Shown here one piece after another: positions 45,547-54,313 of a stretch of DNA of 64,000 bases; the stretch's first letter is position 1, and the number at the start of each line of letters is the position of its first letter. The notes under the pieces are model-generated. The model made no database searches. It saw only the letters and a list, made by a program, of their open reading frames with translations, and was not told the DNA's origin. Source of the DNA: an uncultured Oscillospiraceae bacterium (GTDB lineage Bacteria; Bacillota; Clostridia; Oscillospirales; Ruminococcaceae). The position numbers and the translations under genes were made by a program. The stretch lies in contig CAKSEO010000008.1 in NCBI GenBank assembly GCA_934446565.1, positions 6,792 through 70,791 of the forward strand, written 5' to 3'.

Positions 45547-48273
45547 TTGAAAGTCATTACCGAAAAAGGCAGCGTAAAAGCTCGTTCCGTGAACGACCGT
45601 TCTATTGAACACAGCATATCTCAGAAAACGGAACTTTCCAAGAAGAACGAAAAAGAGTTTTCGGGCAAAACTGAAAGAACAGTACGCCGTTCTGAAAAAG
45701 ATGAGCCTGTGCCGCACGACCGTGGATCGGCGTCAACCGAACAGCGGCAGTTTGTCGAACGCAAGGAACACGCCAGCGGCAAAGCTGCTGACCGTAAAAT
45801 CCCGCTTTCAAAATCTGCAACATCAGTTGGCGTTCCAAGAACCGAAATTAAAACCTCCGGTTCTTCTGAGAAAATAACACCCATTCCGTTCCGACCGCCG
45901 AAGCAGTATAAACTGTCACCTCACCAGCCGAAAAACAAGAAATATAAAGTCTTGAAAAACGGCACGGTTGCTAACGGAACGCTTACCAAGCGGAAAGAGC
46001 GTGTGATTTACAGCCAGCAGCAGAACAAAAAGCTGCGGAAAATAAAGCGGAAAAAGATTGATAAATCCCATCTGAAGCTGCTCAAATCCTTTAACAGACA
46101 GCAGAAAAAGATTTTCCGCAAAAAAGCCGAGCTTATTTCCATTGCCATGGGCGGCGTTGCTCCGGCAAAGGTGAATATTACAAAGTACCGCAGACTTTCC
46201 TCCGCAGTGAAAACTGCCGCTAACATTGCAGCAAAGCCTGCGGAGGTGCTGAAAAAGGGCTTTGTGGCTCAGGCTGAAAAATCCGACGATAACGGCGTTA
46301 AAGCCGCAAAACTCGGCGTTCAGATATACGACCACGGCGTCAGCGGAGTTAAAACCGCTGCAAATGCCGGAGTGAAAACAGCAAAGAACGGCGCTAAAAT
46401 CACCAAGAGGGTTTACCGGAAAATCCACAAGCCCACCTCTGCGGAACTTGGTATCCCATTTTCAGACCGTCCATACGATTCCGAGAAAGACGATCCATAC
46501 GCCTACGACGGCAGCATGAGCATTGCAGACAGCCGTAAGGTCGCTGACGCAAGTAATCTGCATGACTTTATGCTCGATTATTCCGATGAGCTGGAAATGG
46601 CTGCTGCGTCATACGGCGCCGATGAGTTCCGCACATACTTTGCCGACCGTGCCGCCGAAGCCGTCCGCAATTCCCACAATGAAGCATTGACGGAAATGCG
46701 GGAAAATCCCGAATATCTCAAATCTGTTGCGGATCTGGTTTCGGACGGTCTGTACAACGATATTCGCTCGGAAATTCAGCAGAGGAACATCAAGTACCCC
46801 TGCGTTTACGTCAACGGCAGCCACAACAGAAATTTCTCGCCGGAGGAAGTTGGGTTCAAGGTCAATTATCCCTATTCTGTGGAGGAATTCAACGTAGCGC
46901 TCAATCTGGCAAACGAGATTTGGAACAACGATGAAAAGTACCTCGACAGCCTGCACAGCGTTTCTGTTTCCGTTTACGCAAGCCGCACGGAATCCTCAAC
47001 ATACGACGTGGAATTGTACGCCTCATATCACAGTATCGGCGAAATCATCGATGAAAAGCAGTCCATTGCGTCCGCAAATATTCTCGGCAAAATAAAGGCG
47101 GCAATATCCGAAATCGAGAATAAACCGCAGGACGAAATACCGGACGACGTGGATAAATTCTACGTCAATTCCGAAATGGAAAATGTCACATGGATCCGCT
47201 ACGATCCTGACAGCACCGCAGGTGGGCAGTTCGTCTGCACCTATATGTCCTTCGACGATATTTTTGACGCTATGGAGCAGAACGACCCGCTGGAATACCT
47301 GACCGAGCATTGCGGGCAGGAACTTCTCGACCGTGGCGCAGAGGGCTTTGACGGCGTTGCAGAAGAATTCATGACCGACAGCGAGGATATTTCAAGCCAT
47401 GAAAGCGACTGCCTGAGCAAGCTGTTTGCGCTTACCGAGCCGAGGTATGCGATTTATCAGCTCAAAGATGATGAAAAGCTGCGTGACTACCACTTTACCA
47501 ACAGCGAATATCTGAAAAATCATGGAATGTATATCGACCGTGAGAATTACGACCGTGTTTATCGCGGCAGATTGCAGGAGAACGAAACGCTCGATGATAT
47601 CTATAAGCGTTTCAATGTTGACCACCCGCAGGATTTCCGCGGGCATTCCCTTTCGGTCGGAGATATTGTCGCCGTGAAGAAAAACGGCACAATAAGGGCG
47701 TACTTCGTTGACAGCTTTGGCTTTACCGTGGTGCCGGATTTCACGCTTTCCCGCGAGGAACGCAAAGCCCGCAGAACGCTGACGGACAACATAAGTCTGC
47801 TGGCTGAAAAGCAGCTTGCAAGCGATGAAATGGACGATTTGGGCGATAAGCTGTTCAATTACGACCATGCTCCGGTATACAGCGGCATAACCAACTGGAC
47901 AATGGGCGCAAGTCTGAGCGCCGACGAATTTGAGGATCTGACCACCCGTTTTCACAATGGCGAGGACATAAGCGCTGAGCTTGCAAAAAGAATATACGCG
48001 AATATGCGGTATCTCAATTTTGAGTACCCTCCCGCCGACGGTATCAGCAGAGTTGAGATTTCATCAGAGAAAACCGATTCCGGCATGATTTTCCGCACGA
48101 ATGGCGGTTTTGAGGTTTCCTACACTTGGGAGACCCTCGGAAATGCGCTGATTATTGCGGCAAAGCAGGAGTTCGACCGTCACGAACAGCTTGACAGAGA
48201 ATATTTTCTGAATGAAGCCAAAGCCAGGATAAACGAATATTCTCAGCGGGAATTCCGCGAGGACGCAACCTGA
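45547..48273 (+). CDS. Fused element protein: CD1108-like N-terminus plus DUF3849/YodL-type domains
   Basis: The product has about 908 residues from the TTG at 45547 (AGGGGTG upstream). Residues 1-330 are very basic, with KKLRKIKRKKIDKSHLKLLK, a possible hydrophobic stretch (AELISIAMGGVAPAKV) and repeats of AAKLGVQ/VKTAANAGVKTAKNG. They resemble CD1108-type transfer proteins of Tn1549-like elements but lack the usual long C-terminal transfer domain. From about 335 the sequence turns acidic, with a DUF3849-like part and, at about 637-740, a YodL-like domain (YAIYQLKDDEKLRDYHF, RGHSLSVGDIVAVKKNG). Such domains normally belong to the giant helicase/methylase proteins of these elements. It is most simply the product of a deletion join that stayed in frame; function is doubtful. 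Confidence 0.6.
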   Translation: MKVITEKGSVKARSVNDRSIEHSISQKTELSKKNEKEFSGKTERTVRRSEKDEPVPHDRGSASTEQRQFVERKEHASGKAADRKIPLSKSATSVGVPRTEIKTSGSSEKITPIPFRPPKQYKLSPHQPKNKKYKVLKNGTVANGTLTKRKERVIYSQQQNKKLRKIKRKKIDKSHLKLLKSFNRQQKKIFRKKAELISIAMGGVAPAKVNITKYRRLSSAVKTAANIAAKPAEVLKKGFVAQAEKSDDNGVKAAKLGVQIYDHGVSGVKTAANAGVKTAKNGAKITKRVYRKIHKPTSAELGIPFSDRPYDSEKDDPYAYDGSMSIADSRKVADASNLHDFMLDYSDELEMAAASYGADEFRTYFADRAAEAVRNSHNEALTEMRENPEYLKSVADLVSDGLYNDIRSEIQQRNIKYPCVYVNGSHNRNFSPEEVGFKVNYPYSVEEFNVALNLANEIWNNDEKYLDSLHSVSVSVYASRTESSTYDVELYASYHSIGEIIDEKQSIASANILGKIKAAISEIENKPQDEIPDDVDKFYVNSEMENVTWIRYDPDSTAGGQFVCTYMSFDDIFDAMEQNDPLEYLTEHCGQELLDRGAEGFDGVAEEFMTDSEDISSHESDCLSKLFALTEPRYAIYQLKDDEKLRDYHFTNSEYLKNHGMYIDRENYDRVYRGRLQENETLDDIYKRFNVDHPQDFRGHSLSVGDIVAVKKNGTIRAYFVDSFGFTVVPDFTLSREERKARRTLTDNISLLAEKQLASDEMDDLGDKLFNYDHAPVYSGITNWTMGASLSADEFEDLTTRFHNGEDISAELAKRIYANMRYLNFEYPPADGISRVEISSEKTDSGMIFRTNGGFEVSYTWETLGNALIIAAKQEFDRHEQLDREYFLNEAKARINEYSQREFREDAT

Positions 48274-49874
48274 TATATCTTAATCCGCTGAAATCTGACG
48301 AGAACGACCCTTTTGTCGGCTGGGAGGAATCTTCCGAATATCTCTCCGGCAATGTCCGTGAAAAGCTGCGCACCGCCGAGCTTTACGCAAAGGACTATCC
48401 CGATTTTCAGCGCAACGTAACGGCTCTGACGGAAGTCCTCCCGAAAAAGCTGGAAGCCGGAGATATTACCGCGCGTATCGGCGTGTCATGGGTAGATGTT
48501 GAGGACTATCAGCATTTCCTTGAGGATTACGCAAAGGCAAGATTTTACGAGCCTATGCGCAGAACAGTCACCGGCGAATACAAAATCGAAAACAAGAATT
48601 GGGATACCTCTGCCGCCGCAACGCAGATTTACGGCACAGCCAGAATGCCTGCAAAGGCGATATTTGAAAATCTGCTCAACAATCGGGATATCGTCGTCAA
48701 GGATAAGATAACCGATGTTGACGGAAAGGAGCATTATGAAATAAACAAAAAGCAGACCGATTTGGCGCAGGATAAGGCTCTGAAAATGAAAGACGCTTTT
48801 AAGCGCTGGCTGTGGGAGAAGCCGGAACGCCGCGAGAAATATGTTGAGCGCTACAACAATCTGTTCAACAGCATTGTCGGCAGAAAGTTTGACGGTTCTC
48901 ATCAGACGTTCCCCGGAATGTCGCCGTCCATAAGGCTGAAACCTCATCAGCTGGACGCTGTAATGCGGGCGAAATTCGGCGGCAATACTCTGCTTGCCCA
49001 CTGCGTCGGCGCTGGTAAATCCTTTGAGATGGTGGCTGCGACTATGGAGAAAAAGCGGCTCGGTCTGATAAATAAGGCTTGCGTTGTCGTGCCGAAACAC
49101 CTTGTGGGTCAGATGGCGAATGAATGGCTGCGGCTATATCCGCAGGCAAAAATCCTGACCGCAAGCGAAAAGGATTTCGACAAAGACCATAGGCAGAAAT
49201 TTATCGGTCGGTGCTGCACCGGCGACTACGATGCAGTTATCATGTCCTACGAACAGTTCGAGAACTATTCTGTGAACATTGAATCTGCCAAGCGCGACAT
49301 TGAATTTGCAGCGGCGCACCAGCCGAGCGAAGATAATTTCAGAGTTGAAATTGGCGGCAAGGTATTTACTGAGCGCAAGCCTGCGGGTGAAGCATTACAG
49401 AAAGCCGCAATAAAGTTCATGGCTGAAGCAAGCCAGACCTCGCACAAGCCTATCGGGATGTTCTGCGGGTTTGAGCTGGCGATCGAGAAGTTTCACAACG
49501 GATTTAACGTCAGCGCAGGGATTTCTCTCCGCAAGGAACTGACATATAACGCTGATATGGATATTTCGGGCGATATTGGAAATGTCACTCGCCTTGAAAA
49601 TCTGTTCAGTAAGGGGTTAGAACGAAAGCTCAATAGTATGTCGGATAAGCTCGCCCGTATGCAGACTGACCTTACCGAAGCCGTCGCCGCTAAAGGCAAG
49701 CCGTTTGAACACGCTGCCGAGCTTGCCGAAAAGTCCGCAAGGCTGGAGCAGCTCAACCGTGAACTGGAGGTCGGCAAGGCAGAGGACGTCATTATGAACG
49801 ACGATGAGCAGGAACACGATTCTCCTGCCCAAATCGAGGAAATCACTAAATCTGCTCCAAAACAGAAACGGTGA
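48274..49874 (+). pseudogene. SNF2-type element helicase remnant with core deleted
   Basis: The open frame starts without a start codon at the join after 48273 and reads IYLNPLKSDENDPFVGWEES, then SGNVREKLRTAELYAKDYPD. It continues through KPHQLDAVMRAKFGG, motif I AHCVGAGKSFEM and VVPKHLVGQMANEWL up to DYDAVIMSYEQFENYS. It then jumps to the C-terminal segment VEIGGKVFTERKPAGEAL and a coiled-coil end. Motifs II to VI of the ATPase are gone, and the normal protein exceeds 2,000 residues. A GTG-started product from 48483 (463 residues) could be made but cannot be a helicase. Confidence 0.8.
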
Positions 49875-49897
49875 TTTTCCCCAAAAATTAGACATTT

Positions 49898-49938
49898 GCA
49901 AAGCCGCTGTATGATAATATGGTGGCTTTGCTTTTTTT
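49898..49938 (+). terminator. Terminator after the helicase remnant
   Basis: Stem GCAAAGCC/GGCTTTGC with an 18-base loop followed by seven T. Confidence 0.9.
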
Positions 49939-49939
49939 A

Positions 49940-49968
49940 TTGAAAAATTCGTTTAGTTATGATATAAT
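49940..49968 (+). promoter_or_regulatory. Sigma-A promoter in front of a decayed gene
   Basis: TTGAAA (49940-49945), 17 bases, TATAAT (49963-49968), immediately behind the terminator. It would drive the DUF3795-like pseudogene. Confidence 0.7.
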
Positions 49969-50031
49969 ACATATGAAAATATATCGGGTGAAGCTTCTCG
50001 ATAAATCGTGATTTAGTGGAGGAGTACAAAA

Positions 50032-50369
50032 ATATTAAAAAGTGAAATTATTAGAAAGATTGCACCATGTTCTTTAACGTGCCACACTTGTTCGGCATAT
50101 AATGATGGTTTAATTTGTGTGTCGGCTATAACATTATTAAAATTTTTAGATGGCATGAAAGAAATTTTATGAGGTACATATGCCCGATGCCGTAGAAGCC
50201 TATAACAACTCTGAGGGAGTACTTAGCATATATGGGGGCGCTCCTTGTTCAGGCTGCCGCAGCACAGAACATAATGGTTGTACAGCGTCGAAAGATCCAT
50301 GGCGTTGATTTTTGTGGAGAGTGCAATGAATTCCCATGTAAAATGCTCATATACGGTGGAGAAGCATAA
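50032..50369 (+). pseudogene. DUF3795-like Cys-rich protein, broken
   Basis: Pieces of one Cys-rich protein are found in three frames: KIAPCSLTCHTCSAYNDGL (stop at 50169-50171), then GGAPCSGCRSTEHNGCTASK, then DFCGECNEFPCKMLIYGGEA ending at 50369. The Cys spacing is that of DUF3795 proteins. GGAGG precedes an ATA codon where the ATG would be. At least two frame breaks and a lost start make it non-functional. The 230 bases beyond it to 50600 hold no recognisable gene. Confidence 0.72.
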
Positions 50370-50630
50370 GACAAGACATGGATAGCCAGCCCTGCCACTA
50401 TTCCGAAGTCAGGGGAACGAAATAGAAAAATTCATAGCTGTATGCTATACTTAATTAGCATTTGAACATATCAAGCTGACACAGCAATCTTTTTGCCTGC
50501 CGCTAGTGTGCGTTTACCAATAGTCCACGGGAAGCAAGAGTAGCGTAAAGGTAAAAATATTTAAATTTCTTTGTAACGAAATTCCGATTTCTCCGTCTAA
50601 CCTATGAAGCTGAAGGAGGCGATGATAAAT

Positions 50631-51104
50631 ATGGACTATGAAAAGCTTTATAAAGCCTACTATTTGCAGGTATACTCGTATACTATTTCTCTTGCTAAAA
50701 ATCGTGAGATAGCAGAGGAAATCACGCAGGACACATTCTATAAGGCTGTTTCTACAACGTCACAATTCAAAGGTAAGTCAAATGAATTGACATGGCTCTG
50801 CTCCATAGCAAAGAATCTCTACTATGATGAAATGAGAAGTCGTCAGCGAATAGCTGATGTGAGTGAAATCAATGACTTGCCATCAAATGAAAATGTTGAG
50901 AACTCAGTTACAGATTCTGATATGGTGTTCCGCATACATCTCGTTCTTCACCGTTTAGAGGAACCATACAAAGAAGTCTTTCAGCTTCGCGTATTCGGTG
51001 AACTCTCTTTTGCACAAATCGCCGCAATTTTTGGAAAAACAGAATCATGGGCGAGAGTTACTTATCATCGTTCAAAGCTAAAAATTCAAGAAAGGATGGA
51101 TTAA
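50631..51104 (+). CDS. ECF-type RNA polymerase sigma factor
   Basis: The sigma factor has about 157 residues, with region 2 (MDYEKLYKAYYLQVYSYTIS, EITQDTFYKAV, ELTWLCSIAKNLYYDEMRS) and region 4 (LEEPYKEVFQLRVFGELSFA, then IFGKTESWARVTYHRSKLKI). I prefer the ATG at 50631, about 11 bases after GGAGG; ATGs at 50604 and 50622 are alternatives. It is followed after four bases by a zinc-finger anti-sigma gene, the classic pairing. It probably directs expression of cargo genes of the element under envelope stress or another outside signal. Confidence 0.88.
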   Translation: MDYEKLYKAYYLQVYSYTISLAKNREIAEEITQDTFYKAVSTTSQFKGKSNELTWLCSIAKNLYYDEMRSRQRIADVSEINDLPSNENVENSVTDSDMVFRIHLVLHRLEEPYKEVFQLRVFGELSFAQIAAIFGKTESWARVTYHRSKLKIQERMD

Positions 51105-51108
51105 AAGC

Positions 51109-52113
51109 ATGAGTAAACAATGCGATATTGTTCGAGATATTCTTCCGCTGTATGTTGACGGTGCTTGCAGTGAAGCAAGCGCAGAGATGGTAAAAGAACA
51201 CTTGACCGCCTGTGCTGACTGTAACGCAATTTATCAGAAATTGCTTTCTCACACGAACGAAGATGTTCTTCACGAAGAAAGCGAAAGCGTTATTATGCGC
51301 CATGAGGCAAAAGAAAAGCAGAGGGACAGGAAAAAGATAACTATTGCTGTTCTCATTTCCATCGCCCTTTGTATCATTGCAATTTTTACAGCTGTCTTTC
51401 TGTTACCTATAAAAATTGATTTTGAGCCTGTCAAAATCGACTTCCCGTTTGAGGCTGAAGATGTCGAAAGCGTTGAAATGTACCACTACGACGGAGTGCC
51501 TGCGTCAGCAGAAAAGAAAGTAGTCGTTGCTGAAAGTGATATAAAGACCCTGTATGATAAGTTCAAGGGCTTATCCCTAAAAGACAAAACGGCTGAGGAA
51601 ACTGCCGGAGCAGATGTGACCAGCTTTAGATTTAACCTCTCAGATGGAACAAGCTACGATTTGATTTACGCCTGCTATGGAGTTAAAAACGGCGAATTGA
51701 AGTCAGAAGCAGGCGGTTTTAAGTATTTCACAAGTGCGGATATTGGCTCTTATTGGAACAATTTGAATACGGAACTTGAAGCAACTCCCGTCAATGAAAG
51801 TGAGCTGCCGGGATCAGAAAGCATTTCTCAAAATGATACTTTATCAGATTATCGCCCTATGGTGTTTGTAAATGATGCGTTCTACGGGGACTCTGGCAAA
51901 ACAATCTCTGAACTTCCCGCCAATGTTAATTCAATAGGAACTATAACAAACACGGTTTCTCAAAGTGACCCCCTGCCGGAAGAAAATTTTTATTCCAATA
52001 ATTGTCCGACCGGAAGTGAGATATACTGTGATGACGAAATTCCAGAGAGAATTTATATCAAGTTATCTTCGTTAGATAATGAAGAATATTCTATTTATGA
52101 ACGCATTGATTAA
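51109..52113 (+). CDS. Membrane anti-sigma factor (zinc-finger type)
   Basis: The 334-residue protein has an N-terminal anti-sigma zinc finger (CDIVRDILPLYVDGACSEAS, then HLTACADCNAIY with the HxxxCxxC pattern). One membrane segment at about 77-100 (ITIAVLISIALCIIAIFTAV) is followed by an outside domain of about 230 residues, rich in Asp/Ser, with no motif I recognise. Such proteins hold the partner sigma factor until an outside signal triggers release or proteolysis. It starts four bases after the sigma gene. Confidence 0.85.
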   Translation: MSKQCDIVRDILPLYVDGACSEASAEMVKEHLTACADCNAIYQKLLSHTNEDVLHEESESVIMRHEAKEKQRDRKKITIAVLISIALCIIAIFTAVFLLPIKIDFEPVKIDFPFEAEDVESVEMYHYDGVPASAEKKVVVAESDIKTLYDKFKGLSLKDKTAEETAGADVTSFRFNLSDGTSYDLIYACYGVKNGELKSEAGGFKYFTSADIGSYWNNLNTELEATPVNESELPGSESISQNDTLSDYRPMVFVNDAFYGDSGKTISELPANVNSIGTITNTVSQSDPLPEENFYSNNCPTGSEIYCDDEIPERIYIKLSSLDNEEYSIYERID

Positions 52114-52191
52114 TCCGAACGCATGAAACCGCCTTTCAAAGACGATTTTGCGTGCTAAAACCAATAAAGCAGATAGCAAACCCAGCCGAGC

Positions 52192-52301
52192 CTGTCAACG
52201 GTCAAGATGAACGGTGCAGACGCGCCGCCGTTGACAGCCCCGCCCGTCTTTGCTGTTCGGTAATCAAGAGGGCGACAGCACAAAATGCTGCCGCCCTCTG
52301 C
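52192..52301 (+). promoter_or_regulatory. Two strong inverted repeats (relic regulatory region)
   Basis: CTGTCAACGG/CCGTTGACAG (52192-52237) and a second hairpin with arms AGAGGGCG-CAGCA/TGCTG-CGCCCTCT (about 52268-52298). This arrangement, just before a sigma-like remnant, resembles the control region of Tn916/Tn1549-type elements. Any longer frame across it is not coding. Confidence 0.5.
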
Positions 52302-52310
52302 CATTATTCA

Positions 52311-52573
52311 GAAAGGGGGATTTTCCATCCGCTTTTCGTCTGCGGTAAAATTGCGCTTTTGGAAAGTATAGAGCTTGCCGCAGCCCTGTCTGCGCTATCA
52401 CGGATGGAACAGGAAATCATTTTCCTATACTACTTCCAACGATTGATTCATAGGGAGATTGGACGGAGATACGGACGGCAGGCAACACAACCGGGCGACG
52501 TATTCAGATGATTCTGCGGCAGCTACGAGCAGAGTTGGAGGGGTTGTCCTATGAGCCAGCGACTTCCCTATGA
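52311..52573 (+). pseudogene. Sigma-70-like element regulator remnant
   Basis: The frame encoding KIALLESIELAAALSALSRM and EIIFLYYFQRLIHREIGRRY matches region 4 of the small sigma-like regulators of Tn916/Tn1549-type elements. After a one-step frame break near 52488 it resumes as TTGRRIQMILRQLRAELEGL and ends at 52573. The N-terminal part is not intact. It reveals an older transposon module inside or beside this element. Confidence 0.7.
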
Positions 52574-52640
52574 AACGATCGTTAAGGCAAGCGAGGGCGA
52601 CTAGGAAGCCGTTGCCGCCATTTTCAAACCAGCAGTATTT
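52551..52640 (+). pseudogene. Helix-turn-helix element protein remnant
   Basis: From the ATG at 52551 the frame reads MSQRLPYETIVKASEGD and then a TAG (52602), continuing EAVAAIFKP. This is the start of the HTH protein that normally overlaps the sigma-like gene in Tn916-type modules (LPYETIVxAxxGDxEAV). It is cut off by the next gene at about 52640. Confidence 0.65.
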
Positions 52641-52652
52641 ATGGAGATTATT

Positions 52653-54185
52653 ATGGACAGAACATTTCAGAAGTTTTTGCAGAGTAAAATTGACCTTTCC
52701 TCCGTGGGCGTAGAGTTCCGTGAAGATAATGCGCCATACTTTTGTACGCCCAAAGGAGCATCTATATTTGGTTGGGCAGGTGTGGACGGTATCCATTTTT
52801 GCTTTATTCGGGGCTTTGGAAGTATGGTTTTTGCCATTAGCCCTATGAACTCTGCGCCTAATTTTGTTCACCCGCTGGCAAGGAATTTTGCAGACTTTTT
52901 AAGATTGCTCCTTGCTTGCGGCGATGTGGCAGCTTTGGAGCAAGCGTGGATGTGGGACGAAGCGCAATTTGAAGCCTTTTTGCAGGACAATCCTCCACCG
53001 AAGGAACAGCAAAGGACACTTTCGGAGCTTGTCGAGAAAATGAAATTGAAGTCTATGGAGCAGCCATGGGAATATATCAAAGAACTGCAAACATCTTTTG
53101 ATTATAGCAAAATCAAGTATACCGAAGATTATTATGATACTGATATGAACCCTGATGCAGAACCGACCATCCCGGAGTGGAAAGTCTACTTTGAGGGGAA
53201 CTTTTGGGGACATTCGGGGAAAGACCGTGCCGGAACAGAAATCCGGTTGAATAAGCAATTTGAATGGGCTGGACATCATTGGGTTATTCCTGCGGCGTAT
53301 TCTTGCAGCAAGGGACTTGTCATGGATTTCTGTATGCGTACCCCCGCAAATGACATTCGCAAGTTTATGAAAAAGTGGAATTTACACCCCGAAAATGACT
53401 CCTGCGAATACTTCACGCAGGAGCACCAAATGCAAATAGATTTAGACAATCCGCTTTGCCTTGACTTTATTCCTTGTTTGGAATTGAACGGGAAAATAAT
53501 GCAGACTTCCCACGGTTGCTCGGTGGTCTTTAATCCATGTTTGCCAGATGGGATGATCAATGAATTGGAAGCAAAGTGGGCGTTGGAACACTATAACTTG
53601 GATATATCATATGGATGGATGATTTTTAGGGCAGCTTTTCCATGGACAAGCAAACGCCGACCTGAGATAAAATCACTCTCCCTTACGATGGAGCAGCAGT
53701 CGCACCGTGTCCCAGGACCACATTTCAAGACACACGCTACCGGCGATTCGTTTTCTTTCTCCCATCCGGTCAGCGGAACAAAATATACAATGACAGTACA
53801 GAAATTGGAGCAGCAGACAATTTCTCAAAAGCGCATTGGCTCTGACCGTTGGTTTTATCCGACGCATTTTACTGCTATGAGCTATACGCTTTCGCCTAAA
53901 CCAGACGATGATATTTTAATCCGTGATTGTGCCGATGGCGATAAGCCTTTAGAAATCGCTCCTATAACAAATCACTTTGCGCCGGAAGCGCATAATGATA
54001 TTGTTTGTGTCGGCATTATCGGCGGTGCGGATGGGCCAACCGCAATCCTGTGTGGTGACAGCAAGCAAGAAAATCTCCATGTTGCTTGCTCTGCCCTACA
54101 CTTTGAACCAGTATCGGACGATATTGAATGGCGGGTTGAGTTTAATATTCTCCAGCCTTTGAAGAAAACATTTTTGCTCATATAA
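52653..54185 (+). CDS. Unknown 511-residue cargo protein ending in a GIIGGADGPTAI motif
   Basis: The ATG at 52653 (GGAGATTATT upstream) begins MDRTFQKFLQSKIDLSSVGV. The protein is soluble, rich in Trp and Phe, with no signal peptide. The first 130 residues resemble a sensor- or immunity-like fold; the middle (about 150-430) contains WKVYFEGNFWGHSGKDRAGT and many Trp/Asp motifs. Near the C-terminus is DIVCVGIIGGADGPTAILCG, the GIIGGADGPT motif otherwise known from the beta subunit of sodium-pumping decarboxylases, a membrane protein this is not. I do not recognise the family. A terminator follows. Confidence 0.6.
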   Translation: MDRTFQKFLQSKIDLSSVGVEFREDNAPYFCTPKGASIFGWAGVDGIHFCFIRGFGSMVFAISPMNSAPNFVHPLARNFADFLRLLLACGDVAALEQAWMWDEAQFEAFLQDNPPPKEQQRTLSELVEKMKLKSMEQPWEYIKELQTSFDYSKIKYTEDYYDTDMNPDAEPTIPEWKVYFEGNFWGHSGKDRAGTEIRLNKQFEWAGHHWVIPAAYSCSKGLVMDFCMRTPANDIRKFMKKWNLHPENDSCEYFTQEHQMQIDLDNPLCLDFIPCLELNGKIMQTSHGCSVVFNPCLPDGMINELEAKWALEHYNLDISYGWMIFRAAFPWTSKRRPEIKSLSLTMEQQSHRVPGPHFKTHATGDSFSFSHPVSGTKYTMTVQKLEQQTISQKRIGSDRWFYPTHFTAMSYTLSPKPDDDILIRDCADGDKPLEIAPITNHFAPEAHNDIVCVGIIGGADGPTAILCGDSKQENLHVACSALHFEPVSDDIEWRVEFNILQPLKKTFLLI

Positions 54186-54238
54186 TGCACATTTAGCTAA
54201 TTTCCCGTTAGGTAAGCGAAAACAGGACTGCTATGATA

Positions 54239-54278
54239 ACTGCCCAAAGGAGAGCCAAATCTCCTTCGGGCGGTTTTG
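54239..54278 (+). terminator. Terminator before the primase-like gene
   Basis: Long stem ACTGCCC-AAGGAG / CTCCTT-GGGCGGT with loop AGCCAAAT and a TTTTGCT tail, about 55 bases after the preceding stop. It argues that the next gene starts downstream at 54314, not at 54233. Confidence 0.75.
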
Positions 54279-54313
54279 CTATATCCGCATATTCAAACCC
54301 AAAGGAGGATGCA

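Noticed and set aside
52152..52511. A 119-residue gene before the unknown cargo gene
   Set aside because: Its first half is hairpin DNA and only the second half resembles a sigma region 4, which continues in another frame; treated as a relic.
54233..54313. Earlier start for the primase-like gene
   Set aside because: It would begin inside a terminator hairpin; the ATG at 54314 has AAAGGAGG.
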